Origin: Clostridia bacterium | GTDB taxonomy: Bacteria > Bacillota > Clostridia > Lachnospirales > Lachnospiraceae | Assembly: GCA_910574835.1 (NCBI GenBank) | Contig: CAJTDE010000001.1 | Span: forward strand, 248,001-312,000 | Reading direction: 5' to 3' | DNA: 64,000 nucleotides | Part shown: positions 43,969 to 53,205 of the stretch, one piece after another | Layout: every line of letters begins with the position of its first letter | Position numbering within the stretch: the stretch's first letter is position 1 | Notes under the pieces: generated by a model | Seen by the model: the letters and a program-made list of their open reading frames with translations, nothing else | Database searches by the model: none | Told to the model about the DNA's origin: nothing | Position numbers and translations under genes: made by a program

Positions 43969-43995
43969 TTAGCACTCGCTTTATTAGAGTGCTGA
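43969..43995 (+). promoter_or_regulatory. CIRCE element (HrcA operator)
   Basis: TTAGCACTC (43969-43977), nine bases, then GAGTGCTGA (43987-43995): the CIRCE sequence with one mismatch in the right arm. HrcA binds CIRCE to repress heat-shock genes. It lies eight bases upstream of the -35 box of htpG. Confidence 0.92.
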
Positions 43996-44002
43996 TTTTC
44001 TA

Positions 44003-44031
44003 TTGACTTTTCATTTCCTACATATTACAAT
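44003..44031 (+). promoter_or_regulatory. htpG promoter
   Basis: TTGACT (44003-44008), a 17-base spacer and TACAAT (44026-44031). Confidence 0.7.
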
Positions 44032-44073
44032 ATGTGTCAGAATACGAAAACAAATACGAAGGAGTGAACATTT

Positions 44074-46131
44074 ATGGCTGAAATGCATGGAAGTCTTTCC
44101 ATTAACAGCGAAAATATTTTTCCGATTATCAAAAAGTGGCTCTATTCCGACCACGACATTTTCTTCCGGGAGCTTATCTCCAACGGCTGCGATGCCATTA
44201 CCAAGCTGAAAAAGCTGGATCTCATCGGAGAGTACACCTATCCCGAGGATTTCAAGAACATGGTTCGGGTGGTAGTGAATCCCGAGGAAAAGACACTGAA
44301 ATTCATTGATACGGGTCTTGGAATGACCGCAGACGAGGTACAGGAGTATATCAACCAGATTGCCTTCTCCGGCGCTACGGATTTCCTGGAGAAGTACAAG
44401 GACAAGACCAATGAGGATCAGATCATCGGCCACTTCGGACTTGGCTTCTACTCCGCCTTTATGGTGGCGGACGAGGTGCATATTGACACCCTTTCCTATC
44501 AGAAGGACGCCAAGCCGGTACACTGGGAATGTGACGGCGGCACGGAGTATCAGATGTCCGAGGGAAGCCGCACGGAGGTTGGTACGGAGATTACCCTCTT
44601 CTTAAATGAGGACAGCCTGGAATTTGCCAACGAGTACCGGGCGCGGGAGGTTATCAATAAGTACTGCTCCTTTATGCCTGTGGAGATTTTCCTGGAGAAA
44701 GCAAATGCGGAGCAGGAGTACGAGACCATCGACGAGGCGGATTTGAAGGATGACGATGTGGTGGTAGAGCGCATCCACGAGGAAGCCAAGACCGAGGAAG
44801 TTGAAAATGAGGACGGCACCAAGGAGACAAAGGAAATCTCCCCGGCAAGGGATCGGGTGAAAATCAATAAGCGTCCCGTCTCCTTAAGCGATACGGCCCC
44901 CTTGTGGACCAAGCATCCCAACGAGTGCACCAAGGAGGAATATCTGGAGTTCTACCGGAAGGTATTTATGGACTATAAGGAGCCTTTGTTCTGGATTCAT
45001 CTGAACATGGACTATCCCTTTAACTTAAAGGGTATTCTGTACTTCCCCAAGATCAACACGGAATACGATTCCATTGAGGGCACCATTAAGCTGTACAACA
45101 ATCAGGTATTTATTGCGGATAATATTAAGGAGGTAATTCCGGAATTTCTCATGCTCCTCAAGGGCGTGATTGACTGCCCGGATCTGCCGCTTAACGTTTC
45201 CAGAAGCGCTTTGCAGAATGACGGCTTTGTGAAGAAAATTTCCGATTACATCACAAAGAAGGTGGCCGACAAGCTTACGGGCATGTGCAAGACCGAGCGG
45301 GAGGATTATGAAAAATACTGGGACGACATCAATCCCTTTATCAAGTTCGGCTGCTTAAAGGATGACAAGTTCTGCGAAAAGATGATGGATTATCTGCTGT
45401 TCAAGGATCTGGACAACAAGTATCAGACCATCAAGGATCTGGTTCCCGAGGAGGAAGCTCCCGAGGTTGACGTAGTAGAGAATCCCGACGAAGCCGAGGC
45501 TGACAGCGGCGAGGAGAAGGAACCGGAAAAGACAACCATCTTCTATGTGACGGATGAGGTTCAGCAGAGCCAATACATCAATATGTTCAAGGAGGAGGGC
45601 AAGAATGCCGTTATCTTAAAGCACAACATTGACTCTCCCTTTATCTCTCATCTGGAGATGAAGAATGAGCATGTGAAGTTCCAGAGGATTGACGCGGATC
45701 TGACAGAGGACTTTGTGGAGACGGTTTCCGAGGAGGAATTGAAGGAGACAACCGATTCCCTCACCGAGATTTTCCGCAAGGCTCTGAACAATGAAAAGCT
45801 GGATGTGAAGGTGGAAAAGATCAAGAATGAGAGTATTTCCTCTATGATTACACTCTCCGAGGAGAGCCGCCGGATGCAGGAAATGATGAAGATGTACAAT
45901 ATGTACGGCATGGACCCGAATATGTTCGGAGGCGGCGGTGAAACTCTGGTGCTCAATGCCAATAATCAGCTGGTACAGTACATTCTGAACCACAGCGATT
46001 CCGAGCATGTGAACATATTCTGCGAGCAGCTTTATGATCTGGCCCTTATCAGCCACAAGCCGCTGGCGCCGGAAGCTATGACGAAGTTTATTGCCCGGAG
46101 CAATGAGATTATGATGCTGCTTGCGAAATAA
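44074..46131 (+). CDS. htpG: Molecular chaperone HtpG (Hsp90)
   Basis: A 685-residue Hsp90. The ATPase domain shows ELISNGCDAITKLKKL, DTGLGMTADEVQEYI and GHFGLGFYSAFMVADEV. The middle domain has NVSRSALQNDG and an acidic insertion precedes the C-terminal dimerisation part. The length is somewhat above the ~620-residue bacterial average because of acidic inserts near residues 225-260 and 455-485. AAGGAG precedes the ATG. A CIRCE element upstream implies HrcA heat-shock control. Confidence 0.97.
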   Translation: MAEMHGSLSINSENIFPIIKKWLYSDHDIFFRELISNGCDAITKLKKLDLIGEYTYPEDFKNMVRVVVNPEEKTLKFIDTGLGMTADEVQEYINQIAFSGATDFLEKYKDKTNEDQIIGHFGLGFYSAFMVADEVHIDTLSYQKDAKPVHWECDGGTEYQMSEGSRTEVGTEITLFLNEDSLEFANEYRAREVINKYCSFMPVEIFLEKANAEQEYETIDEADLKDDDVVVERIHEEAKTEEVENEDGTKETKEISPARDRVKINKRPVSLSDTAPLWTKHPNECTKEEYLEFYRKVFMDYKEPLFWIHLNMDYPFNLKGILYFPKINTEYDSIEGTIKLYNNQVFIADNIKEVIPEFLMLLKGVIDCPDLPLNVSRSALQNDGFVKKISDYITKKVADKLTGMCKTEREDYEKYWDDINPFIKFGCLKDDKFCEKMMDYLLFKDLDNKYQTIKDLVPEEEAPEVDVVENPDEAEADSGEEKEPEKTTIFYVTDEVQQSQYINMFKEEGKNAVILKHNIDSPFISHLEMKNEHVKFQRIDADLTEDFVETVSEEELKETTDSLTEIFRKALNNEKLDVKVEKIKNESISSMITLSEESRRMQEMMKMYNMYGMDPNMFGGGGETLVLNANNQLVQYILNHSDSEHVNIFCEQLYDLALISHKPLAPEAMTKFIARSNEIMMLLAK

Positions 46132-46309
46132 CGGCGTTGGCTTTCTCAATGAATAAAGAAACCAATATCCCTGCTTATCCCCTGCGGGTATTCCGCTAAT
46201 GCATATCCTTTGGGGGCGTATAGCTCTCGTCCGATATGGGACACCTTGCGGCGCCTCCATTTATGCATATGCCGTCATTAAGGCGGGCCTTCACTGATAG
46301 GAGGGAATC

Positions 46310-46380
46310 TAAAAATAAGCCTTCGAATCCTTATGTTATCGTATTCTTACGCACATCAAGGATTCGAAGGCTTATTTATA
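46310..46380. terminator. Bidirectional terminator between htpG and the XRE gene
   Basis: ATAAGCCTTCGAATCCTT (46315-46332) and AAGGATTCGAAGGCTTAT (46358-46375) are perfect 18-bp arms with A and T tracts outside. The 46132-46309 stretch before it shows no gene. Confidence 0.9.
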
Positions 46381-46389
46381 TTGCCTTAT

Positions 46390-47160
46390 TCACTCATATT
46401 TCTTCCCAACCACATAGATAGGAATAAACAATCCGCCTAAGAACAAAAGCAGTAGCACAAATGGCCCCGCCGCGCCCCAAACTGACGGAAACAGACATGT
46501 TCCTGCCAAAGTAAGTACCGGCAGGAATACCATACTGCTCACCGACCAGATTCTTCCGGTCCGCACAATGTAGGGCCAGTTGCTGTTGTTAAAATGTATT
46601 CCCACCATATTCATGCGGAATATCCCGTCACCGTAGGCGCTGATTTGATTCTCATCATAGTAAACCGGCAGCCTTTCCTTGATCCCTATCCAAAAATATC
46701 CTCCAAAGGTAATAGAGAATACCTCCAGTAAGAAAAAATTGCTGTCTATTCCCTGTTCGAAGGTATATTTTGCAGCCATAAGCAGAAGGGATTCCAGAAG
46801 CATTATTATGACTGCACAAGCAAATATCAGCCAATGTTGTTTTTTTCGGATTCCGGATTGTTCGGGAGATTCCTCTGATAAGGTTAGAGCTTTTTTGACC
46901 AGATTTTCCACTTGATTTGTATCCATTCCGGATGTCGCTTCCATTTCCTGTCCTTCCAGCAGCTCCGTTACCGTAACTCCCAGAATATCTGCCAAGGGAA
47001 TTAAGAGGGAAATGTCCGGCATCCCGGCGCCCCGTTCCCATTTGCTCACGGCCTTATCCGATACAAAAAGTCTCTGCGCCAGTTCCTTTTGCGTATATCC
47101 TTTTTTCTTTCTGTGAACCGCAAGAAATTCTCCGAACCTTTCTTTATCAAGCTCAAACAT
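46390..47160 (-). CDS. XRE-family regulator with membrane-spanning C-terminus
   Basis: A 256-residue protein. The N-terminal helix-turn-helix (residues 5-65) has RKKKGYTQKELAQRLFVSDK and AVSKWERGAGMPDIS. A linker is followed by four hydrophobic segments (HWLIFACAVIIMLLESLLLM and three more). Membrane-tethered XRE regulators of this kind are common in Clostridia; their targets are mostly unknown. Start 47160 has GAGGG upstream; a GTG six codons earlier is possible. Confidence 0.85.
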   Translation of the reverse strand: MFELDKERFGEFLAVHRKKKGYTQKELAQRLFVSDKAVSKWERGAGMPDISLLIPLADILGVTVTELLEGQEMEATSGMDTNQVENLVKKALTLSEESPEQSGIRKKQHWLIFACAVIIMLLESLLLMAAKYTFEQGIDSNFFLLEVFSITFGGYFWIGIKERLPVYYDENQISAYGDGIFRMNMVGIHFNNSNWPYIVRTGRIWSVSSMVFLPVLTLAGTCLFPSVWGAAGPFVLLLLFLGGLFIPIYVVGKKYE

Positions 47161-47394
47161 GATATTGCCCTCTTTCACACTTTGATCTGGTATTGCTCAC
47201 ATAAAACCACAAAGCTTTTTGCAGGCCGCAGAAGCCTTAACTCTCATCGCCTTTTGGAATACATCAAGCCGGATTTGCGGATTTTGATTTTATATGAGCA
47301 GCACTAAGATCATCATAATGCATAGCATACGGATGCGCAATCTACGGAAAGTAGAATACGAATTTTTGGTGAAAAATTATCACAATGTATCATG
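47161..47394. other. Intergenic region upstream of the XRE gene
   Basis: About 230 bp of mixed composition with no supported gene; it must contain the XRE promoter on the minus strand. Confidence 0.35.
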
Positions 47395-47436
47395 CAATAA
47401 TACCCTCAGTGATGATAGGGGCACTGAGGGTATTAT
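47395..47436. terminator. Terminator after the xylulokinase-like gene
   Basis: AATAATACCCTCAGTG (47395-47410) and CACTGAGGGTATTATT (47421-47436) are perfect 16-bp arms around a ten-base loop; the AT-rich ends allow termination in either direction. Confidence 0.9.
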
Positions 47437-47449
47437 TTCGTAATCTCTT

Positions 47450-48937
47450 TTACAGCTTCGCCATCTTTTTATACAAGGGCAGCATACAATGATAAGCCTC
47501 GTCAAATATCGGCATCAGCTTTTTATAGTCTTCCCGGTGCCCTTCCACCGGCTTGACAGTTTTTTCGAACTTTAAGAACCGCTTTACTTCCTCGAAACTG
47601 TCAAAGACGCCTACGCCTACGCCTGCAATCACAGCCGCGCCGATGGCTGTGGCCTCCTCCACACAGTCCGGCATGCGAAATTCCACATTTAATACATCGG
47701 CTAATATCTGGGCTATCACATCTCCCTTAGCTCCGCCCCCGGTGAGACACATGTCCTCAATCTTAGCCTGCTTGCGGTAGGCTTTCAGGATCAGCTCCAT
47801 ATTCATAGCAATTCCTTCCAGGACAGCCCGCACATAATCTTTTTTCTCATGCTCCGGCTTGATCCCCAAGAATGCCCCGCTGGTATCCGGGTTCCAGCGC
47901 GGACTGCGTTCGCCCAGAAGGTAAGGCAGGAATATAAGGTTTTTGGCTCCTACGGGAGACTTTTCTACCATTTGATTCAACTCTTCATAGGGCGCGCCGC
48001 CGCACAATGCCCGGCGTATATAGGCGTAAGAGCTTCCTGCCGCCTGCATGGTGCCGCAGGGCATGTATTTCCCGGGAATAACATGGGCGAAACAGAATAG
48101 AGTCTGATCTTCGTCAATAAACGGCTCCGTAGTGGTTCCTCCGATCCAGGCGGATGTGCCGAAGGTAAGGTAAAATTCTCCGTCTCTGATACATGCTGCG
48201 CCTACTGCCGAGCAAGGACCGTCTCCGCCGCCGCAGACTACGGGGGTTCCTGCCGGAAGTCCAATCTCGCCTGCCACGCGGTCCTCGATATAGCCCGCGA
48301 TGTCGGTGGATTTTTTTAATTTGGGAAGCTTGTCCTTATCGACGCCGGCTGCTTTTATAATCTCCTCGGACCACTCTAATTTCCGCAGATCTAAGGCGTT
48401 GGTTCCGGAGGCGTCAGAGTAATCCGTAACGAATTTTCCCGTAGCCCGGGAAATAATGTAGTCCTTGGCCTGGAGCATTTTGTAGGTTTTTTCATACACT
48501 TCCGGCTCGTGCTTTTTGAGCCACATTAGCTTTTCGATGCTGTAGCTTGGACTAACCCGGTGGCCGGTGATCTCGTACATCCGCTTTGCGCCGATTTTTT
48601 TCTCCAATTGTTCGGCTTCTTCTACGGCTCTCTGATCTGCCCAGATGATAGCGTCGCGTAAGGGCACACCGTTTTTATCTACAACCAGGCAGCCCTGCAT
48701 CTGGGCGCTGAAGGACATAGCGGCTACCTTTGAGGGATCTTCTCCCTCCAGAACGGCTTTGGTGGCGTCGCATACGGCATCCCACCAGTTTTCCGGGTCT
48801 TGTTCGGCGTAATTGCCGTTGAAGAAATGAACGTCGTAGGGAACGGTGAAGCTGCGGATTTGGCGGCCTTTTGTTGTGAACAGGGTGGCTTTGTCACCGG
48901 AGGTTCCCAGATCGTGGGCTATGAGTAGTTGTTCCAT
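47450..48937 (-). CDS. FGGY-family carbohydrate kinase, probably xylulokinase
   Basis: A 495-residue sugar kinase. The N-terminal LLIAHDLGTSGDKATLFTTKG is the first phosphate loop. MSFSAQMQGCLVVD and IIWADQRAVEEAE are substrate-region motifs like those of XylB, and CLTGGGAKGDVIAQILADVL is the C-terminal ATP site. D-xylulose is the likely substrate; other ketoses are possible. No isomerase or transporter gene is adjacent. Start 48937 has AAAGGAGAAA upstream. Confidence 0.82.
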   Translation of the reverse strand: MEQLLIAHDLGTSGDKATLFTTKGRQIRSFTVPYDVHFFNGNYAEQDPENWWDAVCDATKAVLEGEDPSKVAAMSFSAQMQGCLVVDKNGVPLRDAIIWADQRAVEEAEQLEKKIGAKRMYEITGHRVSPSYSIEKLMWLKKHEPEVYEKTYKMLQAKDYIISRATGKFVTDYSDASGTNALDLRKLEWSEEIIKAAGVDKDKLPKLKKSTDIAGYIEDRVAGEIGLPAGTPVVCGGGDGPCSAVGAACIRDGEFYLTFGTSAWIGGTTTEPFIDEDQTLFCFAHVIPGKYMPCGTMQAAGSSYAYIRRALCGGAPYEELNQMVEKSPVGAKNLIFLPYLLGERSPRWNPDTSGAFLGIKPEHEKKDYVRAVLEGIAMNMELILKAYRKQAKIEDMCLTGGGAKGDVIAQILADVLNVEFRMPDCVEEATAIGAAVIAGVGVGVFDSFEEVKRFLKFEKTVKPVEGHREDYKKLMPIFDEAYHCMLPLYKKMAKL

Positions 48938-49108
48938 TGTGATTTTCTCCTTTCTTTCCTTAATCTGCACATATTTTTGTGTTTATAAATATCCCTGCAG
49001 GGTGTTTCTTAATCTGTGCTTGCTTATGTGAATCTAGTTCTTCTCTTTATTTTAGCAGCAAATTCATCTTGCCCTCAGGATAATTTTCTTAATCTGTGAT
49101 TCCTGATG

Positions 49109-51043
49109 TTATTTGCGGTGAAAGCAGCGGTCGCAGACCTGGAATGGGGTTCCCAGGGGCAGCAGCTTGCCGCAGTAACGGCACCTGGCGATGTAGTTGG
49201 TTTTTCCTTTGGTGAGGTATTTCATAATCATCATCTCGGTGCGGGCGCGTTCTTCATTCAGCCAGGTTTCGTCAACGACTTTCTGCATGCGGTGGGAAAA
49301 CTGGTAATAGAGATCCAGCTGTTTATAGTATGTTTCATATTGCTGGATATTCTTTCGCCTTCCATACTCCGGCCGCGGGCGTTCCAGGGATGTGTCCGCC
49401 GTGTAGTTTTTGCAGTAAGACAGCCACAGGGATACAACTTTTCTGTCTTTGATATCTATGGGACAGGTGATCATCCGGTAAAGGGTACGCTTGTCCTCGA
49501 AACCGTCTATTTCATCCCGGCATTTTTTTGCCTGATCATAGAGAGTCAGAGCTTCTTCGATGTTTTCCTTTACGAAGGGTGCGGATGGGGTTACGGAATG
49601 CCAGATTCTGAGGATTTCGTCCAAGGGTCCGTCGATGTCCAAGAGAAGTTGAGGGAAGCCCAGGTTGACTTCTTCAATAGGCTGTTCTTCGGCCTCGTAA
49701 TGCTCGCGGATATATTCCAGTTCTTCCTCACCCATTGCGTTTACGTAACCGGAATTGTAGATGCCGTAGCGGCCGGCCCGGCCGGCTATCTGGCGTACTT
49801 CGGATGTGGTCAGGGGGCGCCTTCCCACACCGTCAAATTTCTCCGACTGAAGAAATACGATTCTGCGGACAGGAAGGTTTAAGCCCATACCGATAGCGTC
49901 CGTGGCTACTACAACCCTTGTTTTTCCTTTGTTGAACAGGTGCATCTGACGGCGGCGGATTTCCGGCGGAAGGCTGCCGTAGATAACGCTGGCCTCTATG
50001 CCCTGCTCCTCCAGACGGCCGGCCACGTCAAGGACTGATTTTTTGGAAAATACAATAAGAGCGTCTCCGGGCTGTACATCTTCCGGAAATGTGAAGGACG
50101 TTTCTTCGCAGAGAAGAGCTGTTTTCCGCTCATACCGCTCTGTCTCATAGTCGTCGCCGCAAAGCTCGATCAGATGTATCATAGCGGACTCAGCAGCCGG
50201 ACTCATGCAGATGTGAATTTCCTTTGCACGAAGTCCTAAGATGGCTTTTGTCCAGGAATGGCCGCGGTCTGTGTCTGCTACCAGCTGCGCCTCGTCTATG
50301 ACGGCAACGTCGTATTCCTCATCAAAGTCTGCCATTTCAATTGTGGAAGCAGTGATGCGGCTGTTCTCTTCCTCAATGCACTCCTGTCCGGTCAGCATGG
50401 TACAGGGAACACCGTAGGAATTGATCTGCTCGTAGACCTCCAGAGCCAGAAGGCGCAAAGGTCCTAAGTATACGCCTTTTGCAGCTGTTTTCAGCCGCTG
50501 CAGGGAGCGGAAGGTCTTACCGCTGTTGGTTGGTCCGATGTGAAGTATAAAGTGGCGGTGCATTTTACGCACCTCGGGAAATTCCATTTCCGGGCGGGAG
50601 GGGACCAGTTCCAGGATTTTATTTTTTACCTTGTACTGGCGGAATTTTGGGTACAGGGTAAACAGGGTTTCCTGACAGACAGCTCCCGGCAGCTTCCGCC
50701 TCAGATAAGAAAGAAATTCTCCGTCAATACCTTCTTTTTGTTCTTTCAGAAGAAGGCCCAGATCCAGATCCACCAGCTTTGGAATCAGCTCTATCTGGAT
50801 GGTCAGAGCAAGATCATCCCGTTTTTTCCGATAGGCATAGAGGGCCATATTTTTAATCTGCCGATGGTAGTCCTCCAGGTTTTGGATGGGAATACGGGAG
50901 GGCCTGGCTCTTCTTAAGGTTTTCTGCAGATTCTTTATCCGACTTGGGGCGTCGGTGTATCTGGGAACCTTTTTTTCTTTTCTTTTGCTTTCGACTGTAT
51001 ATTGTTCGATGTAGAATTGTATAAGTTTTTTTCTGCTTATCAT
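49109..51043 (-). CDS. SUV3-like superfamily 2 RNA helicase with zinc ribbon
   Basis: A 644-residue helicase. The N-terminal ~160 residues are basic and helical. Walker A is GPTNSGKT, motif II is DEAQ (VAVIDEAQLV), and motif VI is QIAGRAGRYG. The GPTNSGKT, PLRLLALEVYEQ and TDAIGMGLNLPVRRI pattern matches the SUV3/mitochondrial RNA helicase type rather than typical bacterial DEAD-box proteins. The C-terminus has CRYC and CDRC, a likely zinc ribbon. Only a weak ribosome site precedes ATG 51043. A role in RNA turnover is inferred. Confidence 0.85.
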   Translation of the reverse strand: MISRKKLIQFYIEQYTVESKRKEKKVPRYTDAPSRIKNLQKTLRRARPSRIPIQNLEDYHRQIKNMALYAYRKKRDDLALTIQIELIPKLVDLDLGLLLKEQKEGIDGEFLSYLRRKLPGAVCQETLFTLYPKFRQYKVKNKILELVPSRPEMEFPEVRKMHRHFILHIGPTNSGKTFRSLQRLKTAAKGVYLGPLRLLALEVYEQINSYGVPCTMLTGQECIEEENSRITASTIEMADFDEEYDVAVIDEAQLVADTDRGHSWTKAILGLRAKEIHICMSPAAESAMIHLIELCGDDYETERYERKTALLCEETSFTFPEDVQPGDALIVFSKKSVLDVAGRLEEQGIEASVIYGSLPPEIRRRQMHLFNKGKTRVVVATDAIGMGLNLPVRRIVFLQSEKFDGVGRRPLTTSEVRQIAGRAGRYGIYNSGYVNAMGEEELEYIREHYEAEEQPIEEVNLGFPQLLLDIDGPLDEILRIWHSVTPSAPFVKENIEEALTLYDQAKKCRDEIDGFEDKRTLYRMITCPIDIKDRKVVSLWLSYCKNYTADTSLERPRPEYGRRKNIQQYETYYKQLDLYYQFSHRMQKVVDETWLNEERARTEMMIMKYLTKGKTNYIARCRYCGKLLPLGTPFQVCDRCFHRK

Positions 51044-51072
51044 GATGTTTCTTTTTCTATCCTTATATCTTT

Positions 51073-51552
51073 TTATTCCTGCCGGCAGTGAGCCTGGCAG
51101 ATTCCTCTCACCTGGTCAAGAGGGATCTGTGTCTTATTTGAAACCTCTTCTAAGGACATTCCGGCTTGATAGAGACGTCTTGTCACAGATTCCATTGCCT
51201 CGCCTATTTCTATAACATGACCGTCCGGGTCGTAGATACGGACAACTCTCTGCCCCCACGTGTGTTCCAGGGGCTTTTGAAAGTAACGCACCGATTCCGG
51301 GTAAGACTCCAGCTTTTTCAGAAAATCATCCAAATTGTTTTCTTCAAAGTACAGCTCCATATCGCCGTCTCCGCAGATGATTTCTTTTTGCACCAAATGC
51401 TCCCAGACACGCCTGTCCTGCAATGCCAGGCCCTCTGTTAATACTGCATTGCCGTCGAAATCAGCAAGGACTCTGAGGCCGAACAGGTCGCGGTAAAACC
51501 TTTTGGAACGCTCTATATCTTCTACTACAATTAGGATGTTTTTCAATCTCAT
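51073..51552 (-). CDS. VOC-family (glyoxalase-like) protein
   Basis: A 159-residue protein with a vicinal-oxygen-chelate domain in residues 1-115: LKNILIVVEDIERSKRFYRD at the start and VVRIYDPDGHVIEIGE at the end, where the Glu is a typical metal ligand. The last ~40 residues form a helix-turn-helix-like tail (MSLEEVSNKTQIPLDQVRGI). The substrate is unknown. Start 51552 has AAAGGAGAA upstream. It lies 29 bp upstream of the helicase gene on the same strand. Confidence 0.83.
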   Translation of the reverse strand: MRLKNILIVVEDIERSKRFYRDLFGLRVLADFDGNAVLTEGLALQDRRVWEHLVQKEIICGDGDMELYFEENNLDDFLKKLESYPESVRYFQKPLEHTWGQRVVRIYDPDGHVIEIGEAMESVTRRLYQAGMSLEEVSNKTQIPLDQVRGICQAHCRQE

Positions 51553-51817
51553 ATTTGTTCTCCTTTTATCCCTTACTGACACAGTTTGTCCATGCCGGAC
51601 ACGGCAAGCCATATCTGCGGCTCTTAAATTATACCCTCAGCGAGTAAGGAAGCACTGAGGATAACTTCATCTTATTCCGCCTCTTACTATTCTATAAAAA
51701 CTGACATGAGATTGCAAGGGAAATCATGTTGTACAAGAGCCTGTAAATTAGATTTGTTGCGCTCACTTAGCGGCGGCGGCTTCTCAAATTTTTCCCTGAT
51801 TTTCCTTTAGATATCGA
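51553..51817. other. Intergenic region between divergent VOC and TetR genes
   Basis: CCTCAG and CTGAGG near 51640-51660 form a weak hairpin. No gene is apparent. Confidence 0.35.
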
Positions 51818-51881
51818 TTGACAATCCTTTTGCTCAGTAATATAATTCATTTATATAAAGCATTTATACAAACGAATTATA
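51818..51881 (+). promoter_or_regulatory. Consensus promoter and operator of the TetR gene
   Basis: TTGACA (51818-51823), a 17-base spacer and TATAAT (51841-51846), both boxes perfect. TATAATTCATTTATATA (51841-51857) is repeated in inverse at 51865-51881 with two mismatches, so a large dyad begins at the -10 box. Autorepression by the TetR protein is inferred. Confidence 0.85.
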
Positions 51882-51915
51882 TATTCTTATTTTACAGATT
51901 AAGGAAGATTCTCAT

Positions 51916-52491
51916 ATGCCAAAACAACGGATTACAAAAGAAATGGTTGTCAATGCAGCCTTTGAATTGGCCCGCGCCGGCGGGATGGAGCAGGTCATGG
52001 TGAAAACGATTGCTGAAAGACTGGGCTGCTCCGTACAGCCTATTTACAGCTATTGCAATAATATGGAAGAGCTGCGCCGGGACATTGAAGCGCAAGCCAG
52101 GGATTTTATTCAGGACTATCTGGCCGCCCATATTGAGAAGGATGATTTATTCCGCAGCACCGGGCAGGCTTATATCAACATTGCAAGGGAGGAACCTCAT
52201 CTGTTTAAGCTCTTTATTCTTCAGCAAAGAAACGATGTTTCTTCTCTTGAGGATTTGTATAACGCAGAGGCAAGTCCCCTAACTGCCCCCGCCATCGCCG
52301 GCCAATATGGACTCTCTCTTGCTCAGGCCCGCCGGCTTCATCTGAATATGCTGATCTATACCATTGGTCTTGGCACGATTTTTTCTGTTTCCAAACCCGG
52401 AATTATGCCGGAAGAGATCTTCGGTATGCAGGAAGAGGCATTTCAGGCATTTTCAGCACAGGTTTTGGATAACAGGGAGGAGCTTGTATGA
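51916..52491 (+). CDS. TetR-family transcriptional regulator
   Basis: A 191-residue repressor. The DNA-binding domain is at residues 5-50: ITKEMVVNAAFELARAGGME followed by VKTIAERLGCSVQPIYSYCN. The C-terminal ligand domain has a TetR_C-like EEPHLFKLFILQQR. AAGGAAG precedes the ATG. Its stop overlaps the start of the flavodoxin-like gene (ATGA), so the two are translationally coupled. A matching operator covers its -10 region. Confidence 0.93.
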   Translation: MPKQRITKEMVVNAAFELARAGGMEQVMVKTIAERLGCSVQPIYSYCNNMEELRRDIEAQARDFIQDYLAAHIEKDDLFRSTGQAYINIAREEPHLFKLFILQQRNDVSSLEDLYNAEASPLTAPAIAGQYGLSLAQARRLHLNMLIYTIGLGTIFSVSKPGIMPEEIFGMQEEAFQAFSAQVLDNREELV

Positions 52492-53027
52492 GCAGAAGGA
52501 TACTGATTCTATACAAAAGCAAAACGGGATTCACCAAAAGATATGCGGAAATGATTGCCGCGGAAACAGGCGGTACGGCTATGGAGTTTAAGGAAGCAGG
52601 GACCGGTATCTTCTCTTCCTATGATCAAGTTCTCTTTGGCAGCCGGATGCATGCAGGACGGATCGACGGTCTTGAGAACGCCCGAAAGCTTTTTCAGGAA
52701 AATGAAGTCAAACTGGCGGCTCTCTTTGTAACAGGCGCCATGCCCAATACGGAAGCCCGGACGATTGCGGAAATGTGGAAGAATAATCTGAAAGCAGAGG
52801 AATTGTCCGTCCTGCCTCATTTTTATATGCAGAGCGGGCTTTGCTATGAAAAAATGGGGATTTTCGACCGAATGATGATGAAAGTGTTTGTTTTTATGAT
52901 GAAGCATAAAAAGGAGAGCAGCCCCGATGAGAAGCATTTTGCAGAGATCATTGCCAGCTCCTATGATATTTCTTCTAAAGATTATATACAGCCATTGGTG
53001 GAATGTATGAATCGCCATGTTGATTAA
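52488..53027 (+). CDS. Flavodoxin-domain protein (HemG-like)
   Basis: A 179-residue FMN-binding protein. The phosphate loop is LYKSKTGFTKRYAEMIA at residues 8-24. VLFGSRMHAGRIDGL and ALFVTGAMPNT are the other flavin-side blocks. It resembles the flavodoxin-like proteins annotated as protoporphyrinogen oxidase, but in an anaerobe a general redox role controlled by the coupled TetR is as likely. A terminator follows. Confidence 0.85.
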   Translation: MSRRILILYKSKTGFTKRYAEMIAAETGGTAMEFKEAGTGIFSSYDQVLFGSRMHAGRIDGLENARKLFQENEVKLAALFVTGAMPNTEARTIAEMWKNNLKAEELSVLPHFYMQSGLCYEKMGIFDRMMMKVFVFMMKHKKESSPDEKHFAEIIASSYDISSKDYIQPLVECMNRHVD

Positions 53028-53090
53028 ACCAAATGTATTGTACTTGACAGTGCGGACTTGGGAAACTGCTATAAACATGTATACCATAAA

Positions 53091-53137
53091 AAGACTCTTC
53101 GGATACACATTTTAAACTTGATCCGAAGAGTCATTTA
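53091..53137 (+). terminator. Terminator of the TetR-flavodoxin unit
   Basis: GACTCTTCGGAT (53093-53104) pairs with ATCCGAAGAGTC (53121-53132), followed by ATTTAA. Confidence 0.8.
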
Positions 53138-53205
53138 ACAGCTTATCATACCTTCAGCGGCCAAAGGGACGCTCACTCCCTCTGTTTACTAAAAGCATCA
53201 TTCTT

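Noticed and set aside
52488-53027. Firm call of protoporphyrinogen oxidase (hemG)
   Set aside because: The flavodoxin fold is clear, but no haem genes are nearby and the family name is often over-applied.
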